NCBI GenBank assembly: GCA_002633005.1
Contig: NMRA01000009.1
Coordinates: forward strand, 667,169 to 693,190
DNA: 26,022 nt
Direction of reading: 5' to 3'
Source of the DNA: Phoronis australis
Lineage: Eukaryota; Phoronida; Phoronidae
Shown here: in pieces, positions 24,101 through 26,022 of the stretch
Numbering within the stretch: the first letter of the stretch is position 1
Layout of the letters: the number at the start of each line of letters is the position of its first letter
Program-made: the position numbers and the translations under genes
Notes under the pieces: generated by a model
Databases searched by the model: none
The model's input: only the letters and a program-made list of their open reading frames with translations
Told to the model about the DNA's origin: nothing

Positions 24101-24862
24101 CTCTTTTATACTGCTATGTCAAGAGAATATTGGAACATTTCTATCTTACTCCTCATACTTTTTATTTAAAAATCATCAAATTTTCTTATACGTGTTAACA
24201 CCAGTTTAGTGTTGCAGACATTTTCATTCTAATATGACTACGGTTAAACTTGCGCGTGTATTCAACTTGCCCATGACTTGATTAATAGTAAAGTGTACAT
24301 GTTGCACTCTGTACACTGGCAACATGGGATTGTTTGTTGTTTTGGGGTATGTCAGAGTATTTGGCAATTGAATTTTTGATAAGTTTTGATTTCTTTTGAG
24401 ATGTGTTTGGCCGAAAATACCAACCTGGCAATATTGACAGGTCAAAAAATACCATCCAGTTTTAGTGCATCACTTCTTACAAGAACAACCACCCATAATG
24501 TCAGCTTTTTTCTGAAGACCATCACCCATGAATTTTTATTTCTACTGCCGCCCCCTTCCAATACGGATTTTGCTGGAACAGCCCTTAGCTGTTTTAAAAT
24601 AAATACTTTAGACTGAAGGCACATTCAACATGTGTTGTTTTCACCTTTTCTATGTGGTGCCAAGGATGCTTTACAAACAGATAATTTTATGTGCATTCCA
24701 TAATCTGAAGGATTCAAACTATACCATTTGTTGTAACAGAACTCAATGCCAACCTCTCTCTGATTTTCTTCACAACAGCAAGAGCAGACTTTCCACTTGG
24801 GACACTGCAGTTTTCGATGTCCCAAAACACACCAATTAAGGGTCGGACAGATTGATTACCAG
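3006..24862 (-). CDS. MARF1: MARF1 (limkain-b1) gene, 14 traced exons, 3'-incomplete
   Basis: The spliced minus-strand product reads in order: NYN ribonuclease domain, RRM1, Ser-rich linker, RRM2, then LOTUS/OST-HTH modules. That is the domain order of animal MARF1, and the exons align by eye with the remembered vertebrate protein without internal gaps. Blocks such as [28 protein letters not shown] and [15 protein letters not shown] are diagnostic. Exons (high to low): 24862-24754, 22709-22616, 22294-22177, 21791-21625, 20575-20415, 12892-12807, 11908-11037, 10453-10275, 9821-9741, 8132-7988, 7681-7506, 6735-6572, 5302-5085, 3144-3006. All internal sites are GT-AG and all phases are compatible; the sum is 2709 bp. 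In mammals MARF1 is a cytoplasmic RNase that silences transcripts, is needed in oocyte meiosis and binds decapping factors through its C-terminus. About 900 of the roughly 1700 residues of the vertebrate protein are present; the rest lies left of the window. Function in this species is inferred. Confidence 0.95.
3144..3255. repeat. Duplicated splice-acceptor region, 48-bp period
   Basis: The block starting cctggatagttagagagat occurs at 3144, where its first base is the exon edge, and again at 3192. Both copies end with atgatcagacaatg. The second copy has a 12-bp insertion. On the minus strand each copy contains CTCTCTAACTATCCAG, so a second potential 3' splice site sits 48 bp upstream of the one used. 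Confidence 0.85.
3470..4870 (+). repeat. Ordered array of ~145-bp units with CTCF-like cores
   Basis: Motifs of the form gccactagg(g/t/a)ggc begin at 3485, 3616, 3653, 3809, 3954, 4101, 4252, 4396, 4491, 4536 and 4680, all on the + strand. Three unit types alternate: C (…tggcgcaaagtac), A (…gggcacaccagtag) and B (…aggcgccac/accatagtag), in the order C-A-B. Full units are about 143-156 bp and the full cycle is 443 bp (3809 to 4252); three steps are shortened by deletion (37, 95 and 45 bp). Between cores lie phrases such as gccaaattttatgaaaatcc and ttaggagatacag. The right end carries atataaatatgtgggc, also found at 8514. No protein is supported here; reading frames are repeat by-products. Confidence 0.85.
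4903..5082. repeat. 86-bp tandem duplication abutting a splice donor
   Basis: Two copies of about 86 bp (containing gatatagccaatagcaacaa) run from 4903 to 5082. The phrase gaactgaaaatt ends each copy at 4985-4996 and 5071-5082. The second copy stops right at the MARF1 donor GT at 5083-5084. Confidence 0.88.
5085..5302 (-). CDS. MARF1: MARF1 exon: third LOTUS module
   Basis: This exon encodes (D)[58 protein letters not shown] and [14 protein letters not shown]. [20 protein letters not shown] is the hallmark of MARF1 LOTUS modules; the module is nearly complete here apart from its wing. The acceptor is GTTCCACAG|ACATG and the donor is TTCAG|GTAATT. Intron bases next to the donor are duplicated in an 86-bp tandem repeat. 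Confidence 0.96.
5419..5947. mobile_element. 529-bp MITE, PIF/Harbinger-like, copy 1
   Basis: The left end GGGCTGTACCATTAAAATCT and the inverted right end (read as GGGCTGTTCCAGCAAAATCT) form terminal inverted repeats of about 43 bp, both running into G-rich tracts and GGAAGGCA. The element is flanked by TAA on both sides (5416-5418 and 5948-5950). A 3-bp TWA-type target duplication with ends starting GGGCTGT is characteristic of PIF/Harbinger-type non-autonomous elements. There is no transposase inside. A larger relative lies at 23266-24584. Confidence 0.8.
5948..6126 (-). other. Intron spacer between MITE and minisatellite
   Basis: This is AT-rich intronic DNA, part of intron 5303-6571. I see no gene or structural signal. 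Confidence 0.6.
6127..6574. repeat. 53-bp minisatellite, 8 copies plus one partial
   Basis: Units start with ttaccaaatatccaactaag (or ttatcaaat) at about 6127, 6179, 6232, 6288, 6341, 6394, 6447, 6503 and a partial at 6556. Most are 53 bp; those at 6232 and 6447 are 56 bp with an attaaag insert, suggesting a four-unit higher-order period of 215 bp. The partial copy carries the real MARF1 splice donor at 6570-6571. Confidence 0.88.
6572..6735 (-). CDS. MARF1: MARF1 exon: second LOTUS module, C-terminal half
   Basis: This exon encodes (S)[38 protein letters not shown] and [16 protein letters not shown] plus [16 protein letters not shown] matches vertebrate VPLEHFITCVPGVNI. The acceptor is GTCTTTCAG|CTTC and the donor is TGTTG|GTAGGG at 6571-6570. 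A 53-bp tandem array begins at this donor, and its units look like degenerate copies of the exon end plus donor. Confidence 0.93.
6736..7505 (-). other. MARF1 intron, 770 bp
   Basis: This is an intron between the two halves of LOTUS 2. Minus-strand frames here do not match MARF1 or any protein I know. I see no repeat or RNA. Confidence 0.6.
7506..7681 (-). CDS. MARF1: MARF1 exon: inter-module linker and second LOTUS module start
   Basis: This exon encodes [40 protein letters not shown] and [18 protein letters not shown] plus AG. PVCxxHC is shared with vertebrate MARF1 (EPVCRQHC), and [21 protein letters not shown] is the first part of LOTUS 2. I chose the acceptor TTATTGTAG|GCA because it gives phase 0 and includes the conserved II-E-SPVC stretch; the next AG (7672) would put a stop in frame. 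The donor is ATGAG|GTATAT. Confidence 0.9.
7682..7987 (-). other. MARF1 intron, 306 bp
   Basis: This is an AT-rich intron with good GT-AG ends. Nothing else is recognised. Confidence 0.65.
7988..8132 (-). CDS. MARF1: MARF1 exon: first LOTUS module, C-terminal half
   Basis: This exon encodes (R)[39 protein letters not shown] and [22 protein letters not shown] is the recognition-helix region and GRMVTL the wing strand of the LOTUS fold (vertebrates: LNVSDLYKLTDTV and GRLVCLL). The acceptor is TCATTTCAG|GTAC and the donor is TTGAG|GTTGGT. It ends in phase 0. Confidence 0.93.
8500..8835 (+). repeat. Solo copy of the CTCF-like repeat family
   Basis: It contains tataaatatgtgggcacata (also at the right end of the main array), gccattagggggcacaacag from 8588 and ttaggagatacagc, in the same order as an A unit followed by diverged B-type sequence. 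It lies in the intron 8133-9740. Confidence 0.75.
8863..8925. repeat. 19-bp minisatellite, 3 copies
   Basis: The unit cagtcagctgtgctctttg repeats exactly at 8863, 8882 and 8901, with a partial fourth at 8920. Each unit contains CAGCTG. Confidence 0.92.
9131..9300. repeat. 41-bp minisatellite, 4 copies plus partial
   Basis: Units begin catgacaacagcctgttctc at 9171, 9212 and 9253, with a diverged first copy at 9131 and a partial at 9294. Confidence 0.92.
9741..9821 (-). CDS. MARF1: MARF1 exon: first LOTUS module, N-terminal half
   Basis: This exon encodes (R)[18 protein letters not shown] then KFIELFEK plus AG, the first two helices of a LOTUS/OST-HTH winged-helix RNA-binding module (vertebrates: SLPVFKFTEIYEKKF). 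The acceptor is TTGTTACAG|ATAC and the donor is AAAAG|GTACAG. The split AG joins G of the next exon to give Arg. Confidence 0.9.
9822..10274 (-). other. MARF1 intron, 453 bp
   Basis: This intron lies between RRM2 and the first LOTUS module. I see no repeats or RNA features. Confidence 0.6.
10275..10453 (-). CDS. MARF1: MARF1 exon: end of RRM2
   Basis: This exon encodes [40 protein letters not shown] and [19 protein letters not shown] plus AG. IAFVTV is the RNP1-like strand, and [20 protein letters not shown] is the last helix and strand of RRM2, near-identical to the vertebrate segment. The acceptor is CACTTTTAG|ATCC and the donor is CCAG|GTATGA. Confidence 0.95.
10454..11036 (-). other. MARF1 intron within RRM2, 583 bp
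   Basis: This intron splits RRM2. It contains a two-copy 25-bp duplication at 10865-10914 (aatctctaatgacctatac). Nothing else is recognised. Confidence 0.65.
11037..11908 (-). CDS. MARF1: MARF1 large exon: Ser-rich linker and start of RRM2
   Basis: This is the largest exon, with 290 full codons. After [10 protein letters not shown] comes about 230 residues of low-complexity sequence rich in Ser, Pro, Lys, Arg, Gln and Asn (for example [17 protein letters not shown]), presumably disordered, with a [11 protein letters not shown] stretch and a Glu/Gln-rich patch [13 protein letters not shown]. The last 40 residues, [18 protein letters not shown] then [16 protein letters not shown], open RRM2, with ELIVSNLD as the RNP2 strand. 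The acceptor is GTTTACAG|TTATG and the donor is TGCAG|GTAGTT. The linker is not recognisably conserved, but linker followed by this RRM matches vertebrate MARF1. Confidence 0.93.
11909..12806 (-). other. MARF1 intron with two tandem repeats, 898 bp
   Basis: It holds the 53-bp-period duplication at 12108-12219 (aaatagcattttaaacaca), the 21-bp array at 12347-12523, and a perfect 14-bp palindrome with an E-box at 12073-12086. Confidence 0.7.
12347..12523. repeat. 21-bp minisatellite, ~8 copies
   Basis: The unit aagggaactgatcatcccaa(c) repeats with a tcatc/tcagc alternation; two copies carry the tcagc form. Because 21 is a multiple of 3, long open frames result on the minus strand (DQFPCWD repeated), but splice signals place this in an intron. 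Confidence 0.92.
12807..12892 (-). CDS. MARF1: MARF1 exon: end of RRM1
   Basis: This exon encodes (R)[19 protein letters not shown] then SDAPDVKPK plus one base, the last helix and strand of RRM1 (vertebrates: AQKRMENEDVFGNRI). The acceptor is TTTTGCAG|AGCT and the donor is the strong AAAG|GTGAGT. A 7.5-kb intron separates it from the rest of RRM1, the longest fully contained intron of the window. Its 86 bases fit both flanking phases. Confidence 0.92.
13413..13799. mobile_element. MITE-like inverted-repeat element, ~387 bp
   Basis: The left end GGTTGCATGAAACAGTCCC and the inverted right end GGTTACATGAAATAGTCCC match at 17 of 19 bases, and the inverted similarity continues through tagggact and aagtt. 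An internal third copy (aaggactaagtccctaat) lies near 13625-13642. There is no coding capacity and no target duplication that I can fix with confidence. Confidence 0.65.
14394..14634. repeat. 34-bp minisatellite, 7 copies
   Basis: The unit ggtgtaatataggcacagct then ccataggcacaaag repeats from 14394. Copies vary at ccatagg/ccatggg and acaaag/acatag. One ambiguous base (n) sits at 14516 inside a copy. Overlapping open frames here are repeat by-products. Confidence 0.93.
15345..15725. mobile_element. Possible degenerate TIR element
   Basis: TTTACACGAGAGACAG near 15345 resembles the inverted right end TTTACACTGAAGACAG near 15700. Inside, gttgtcatggtgcgacttg and gttgccatggtgtcaacttg are related. 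The sequence is more CpG-containing than its surroundings. This is weak and could be chance. Confidence 0.3.
17863..18000. repeat. Diverged two-copy duplication, ~75-bp period
   Basis: tttgtaaatttagacataaa and ttgtaaacttagatgtaaaa begin two related blocks that both end in gtaaaa…ctcact. Confidence 0.6.
18673..19093. repeat. 54-bp minisatellite, 7 copies, with RRM1 donor-like segment
   Basis: Units begin tcaatgcacacacacctgtc at 18673, 18727, 18781, 18835, 18889, 18943 and 18997; the last is altered and carries an expanded (AC)n run. Since 54 is a multiple of 3, an open + frame of 18-residue repeats results, but I treat it as non-coding. Four units carry a 21-nt stretch identical to 20407-20427, spanning the RRM1 exon end and its donor. 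Confidence 0.92.
19932..20102. repeat. 57-bp minisatellite, 3 copies
   Basis: Units start ttttgtaataaatttagttg at 19932, 19989 and 20046, nearly identical. The open frames on both strands follow from a unit length divisible by three. Confidence 0.92.
20415..20575 (-). CDS. MARF1: MARF1 exon: first RRM, main part
   Basis: This exon encodes [40 protein letters not shown] and [13 protein letters not shown] plus [10 protein letters not shown] is the RNP2-like strand and SAVVRF the RNP1-like strand of an RNA recognition motif. LSDNCGG is shared with vertebrate MARF1 RRM1. The acceptor is GTCCACAG|AAG and the donor is GACAG|GTGTGT. The last 13 exon bases and first 8 intron bases recur in a 54-bp tandem array 1.3-1.7 kb downstream in the same intron. 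Confidence 0.95.
20576..21624 (-). other. MARF1 intron with relic repeat units, 1.05 kb
   Basis: From about 21083 to 21480 it holds diverged units of the CTCF-like repeat superfamily (gccactaggaagtgctacag at 21083, ggctgctagaaggcactac near 21260). The remainder is AT-rich and unremarkable. Confidence 0.6.
21625..21791 (-). CDS. MARF1: MARF1 exon: end of NYN domain
   Basis: This exon encodes (G)[38 protein letters not shown] and [22 protein letters not shown] gives the third acidic active-site position (vertebrates have TDVNF), and ELSDLRHRH is a MARF1 signature. With the two previous exons, all three expected acidic residues are intact, so a catalytically competent nuclease is plausible. The acceptor is CTCTAG|GTGACG and the donor is the strong GTACGT. 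It ends in phase 0. Confidence 0.95.
21855..21922. repeat. 34-bp direct duplication, 2 copies
   Basis: aaaagattggactaattcta plus the following 14 bases occurs at 21855 and 21889 with no differences. It lies 64 bp from the acceptor of exon 21625-21791. Confidence 0.9.
22177..22294 (-). CDS. MARF1: MARF1 exon: NYN domain, third segment
   Basis: This exon encodes [20 protein letters not shown] then [26 protein letters not shown] carries the second conserved acidic position of the NYN active site, and TVVLIS is the strand leading to the third. The acceptor is TCTCCAG|GTGAC and the donor is TCAG|GTTAAT. It has 118 bases, phase 0 at its start and one base left over at its end. The match to vertebrate MARF1 is almost residue for residue. 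Confidence 0.94.
22295..22615 (-). other. MARF1 intron, 321 bp
   Basis: This is a short intron inside the NYN domain with GT-AG ends. Nothing further is seen. Confidence 0.65.
22616..22709 (-). CDS. MARF1: MARF1 exon: NYN domain, second segment
   Basis: This exon encodes (R)[18 protein letters not shown] then [13 protein letters not shown], matching the vertebrate segment that runs from helix 1 through the strand ending CVCD. The acceptor is CTTGGCAG and the donor is CCCAG|GTATTTC. Its 94 bases close the split Arg codon and then stay in frame to phase 0. It lies 2.0 kb from the preceding exon because a transposon-bearing intron separates them. Confidence 0.93.
22983..23092. repeat. 14-bp minisatellite, ~8 copies
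   Basis: The unit gaagacata(a/g)cggt repeats with variants acagt and atggt. It lies in the intron upstream of the second NYN exon. Confidence 0.92.
23266..24584. mobile_element. MITE copy 2 (1.3 kb), PIF/Harbinger-like, with internal insertion
   Basis: The left end GGACTGTTCCAGCAAAATCT and the inverted right end GGGCTGTTCCAGCAAAATCC match the ends of the 529-bp element at 5419-5947. TTA flanks both sides (23263-23265 and 24585-24587). Subterminal blocks (ggaaggcac, atatttttcatttatttctt on the left; accacccata, aatttttattt on the right) are shared with copy 1. The centre (about 23395-24470) is unrelated and includes a repeat cluster, so a secondary insertion is likely. No transposase is seen. 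Confidence 0.75.
23400..23945 (+). repeat. Tandem diverged ~150-bp units inside MITE copy 2
   Basis: Three related blocks contain cttgtcaaaaactaa, followed by a core like gccaacatggggtacc, then gactggtgc(a/c)ggc(g/a)cat and a phrase ending agataat(c/t). The last ends with gacagacggaccgacc. Layout and phrases resemble the CTCF-like family at 3470-4870 but are much diverged. Confidence 0.6.
24754..24862 (-). CDS. MARF1: MARF1 exon: start of NYN ribonuclease domain
   Basis: This exon encodes [20 protein letters not shown] followed by [22 protein letters not shown] is the first strand and metal-binding acidic motif of the NYN (PIN-like) nuclease fold, and the Asp is present. The acceptor at 24863-24864 is followed (5' side) by a pure (TTA)n run instead of an ordinary pyrimidine tract. 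The donor is AGAGAG|GTTGGC at 24753-24752. It begins with two bases and ends with two bases of split codons; the AG joins a G of the next exon to make Arg. Confidence 0.93.
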
Positions 24863-24864
24863 CT

Positions 24865-24888
24865 AAAATAATAATAATAATAATCATA
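24865..24888. repeat. (AAT)n microsatellite at the NYN splice acceptor
   Basis: A run of aataataataat lies directly next to the acceptor at 24863-24864, so on the coding strand the intron ends in repeated TTA followed by TTTTAG. Confidence 0.85.
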
Positions 24889-25307
24889 GAAATTGTACAG
24901 TAAATCTTCTGTTGTTTCCCAAAAATGTCAAATAAGTCCATTTAAAAAAAAATTCAAAAGCTGGCTACCTTGCTAACAATAAGGTATTTTGTCATGGAAT
25001 TGAGCAGTGCAGACTGAGAATTTCTTCATATTTGTGTTAGTTAAGAAACTTTAGTCTATAACACTTTTCTGCCATGCAGTACGCTAAACAGGTCAACATT
25101 ATACACTGTAAGAGTTAACAAGTTTTCACACAAAACACATCATTTGTAAAATACCAATAAAATGTCATTGAATGGAAGTTAGGAATGACAATGTATTCTT
25201 GTTAACCTTGCCTGGACACAAAAAGTTTTAGTCATACGACCTTCAGGTAATCATTATAACTCATTGGGACTTGCTTGTCATGTCGTACCAGCTTGTAGTT
25301 TCCTTAC

Positions 25308-25344
25308 CCTGGTTACCATCCATACTAATCCCACTATCACACAT
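25308..25344 (-). CDS. MARF1: Candidate short first (or pre-NYN) coding exon of MARF1
   Basis: On the minus strand an ATG at 25344 with A at -3 opens MCDSGISMDGNQ plus one base, then meets a good donor (CAGG|GTAAGG). Its phase (one base left over) fits the NYN exon, which begins with two bases of a split codon, giving an Ala codon at the join. A stop in the same frame 18 bases upstream of the ATG means this is either the first coding exon or a tiny internal exon using the AG just before the ATG. I see no homology in these 12 residues, so the call rests on splice signal and phase only. Vertebrate MARF1 has several hundred residues before the NYN domain, so a start here would mean a shortened N-terminus. 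Confidence 0.3.
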
Positions 25345-25469
25345 CCTGTTGTCGAAATCTCACTTCTCTAGTTGTTTTCATTCTCTCTGCCTCCCCATCC
25401 AAAACTAGAAGAGCAACCATACATATGTTATGCGTGTAACTTTTACTTGCATAATGCAGATATCAGTGG

Positions 25470-25620
25470 CGGATCTACGGGGGGGGGGTTCANGGGTTTA
25501 AGCCCCCCCTCGGGCCAGGACCCAAAAATTAAAAAAAAAAGCGTCTCCAGCAAAACAAAAACGGCAACGCCAGCGTGTGTAAACCCCAAGTAAACCAACT
25601 TGGAAAAAATTGAGGGGGGG
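25470..25620. mobile_element. Possible fragment of a dispersed G/C-tract element
   Basis: gtggcggatctacggggggg, an n at 25493 and the complementary gccccccc tract give a strong hairpin beginning, followed by poly(A)-like tracts. From memory this resembles a dispersed repeat common in marine invertebrate genomes; I cannot define its ends. Confidence 0.35.
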
Positions 25621-25634
25621 TTGCATTGTGAACT

Positions 25635-25700
25635 GCTGAGTCTTTGTGGCTCATCGGCAAAACGCGCGGGGATTTATTGTGCGCGCGCTTCCGTCGACAC
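25635..25700. promoter_or_regulatory. CpG-rich patch upstream of the gene
   Basis: About nine CpG dinucleotides fall within roughly 60 bp (acgcgcgg, gcgcgcgc, ccgtcg), unlike the CpG-poor surroundings. It lies some 300-400 bp upstream of the candidate first exon and contains ACTTCCGT, an ETS-type motif. It could be a promoter or 5' end of MARF1, or simply part of the adjacent repeat. Confidence 0.25.
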
Positions 25701-25959
25701 TTCTGAAGTGGCCAAGCATTTTAGATGGATTCAGCGCTGAAAGATCAGTTCTATAGCTGATTTCTTTAGGTAACTAGCTTCTTTAGTACTCTTAGATATA
25801 TTTTGATTTCATTAGGGGAAATACTGCGGTGCCGCAACCCTGATATTCAGGCCAATTGACGTGCAACGTAACGTTTTTACCTTATCTGTCATGCCGTGTC
25901 ATTCTATTACACTCCACACGTTTGTTTGTAACTGATGTATAGTAAAGTTGTCTTGCGCA

Positions 25960-26022
25960 ATATACAGTGTACATGTACATGAAATATTGTGTACATGTAC
26001 ATGTAATATTTTTGAAAAAAAA
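25960..26022. repeat. Short duplicated palindrome at window end
   Basis: gtgtacatgtacatg followed by (a/t)aatatt occurs twice. The gtacatgtac core is self-complementary. The window ends in a poly(A) run. Confidence 0.75.

Overview
The window looks like animal nuclear DNA. It is AT-rich, mostly non-coding and dense in short tandem repeats and small inverted-repeat elements. It carries one recognisable gene, broken into many short exons joined by canonical GT-AG introns. The gene product and the repeat style suggest a metazoan, probably an invertebrate bilaterian. I cannot name the species.

The gene lies on the minus strand and is the animal RNA-regulator MARF1 (meiosis regulator and mRNA stability factor 1, also called limkain-b1). 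I trace fourteen coding exons from about 24862 down to 3006. Together they hold 2709 coding bases (about 903 codons), and every exon junction keeps frame. In order they encode the NYN ribonuclease domain (24862-21625), RRM1 (20575-12807), a long low-complexity serine-rich linker and RRM2 (11908-10275), then a series of LOTUS/OST-HTH RNA-binding modules (9821-3006). The gene is incomplete at its 3' side: the remaining LOTUS modules and the C-terminus must lie left of position 1. A very short candidate exon at 25308-25344 may hold the start codon or the exon just before the NYN domain.

Everything else is intron or flank. Region by region: 1-3005 is an almost featureless AT-rich intron. 3145-5084 holds an ordered C-A-B cycle of roughly 145-bp repeat units, each carrying a motif that closely resembles the vertebrate CTCF core. 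5303-6571 holds a 529-bp MITE with TAA target duplications and then a 53-bp tandem array running into a splice donor. 7988-12807 carries small minisatellites (19, 41, 25, 53 and 21 bp). The 7.5-kb intron 12893-20414 holds an inverted-repeat element, a 34-bp array and a 54-bp array whose unit shares 21 nt with the end of the RRM1 exon and its splice donor. 22710-24753 holds a second, enlarged copy of the MITE with TTA target duplications.

The strongest unexpected patterns are the multi-unit array of CTCF-like motifs inside MARF1, the repeated association of tandem duplications with splice sites of this one gene, and the 54-bp array of copied splice-donor sequence. No tRNA, rRNA, CRISPR, operon or second protein-coding gene is supported.
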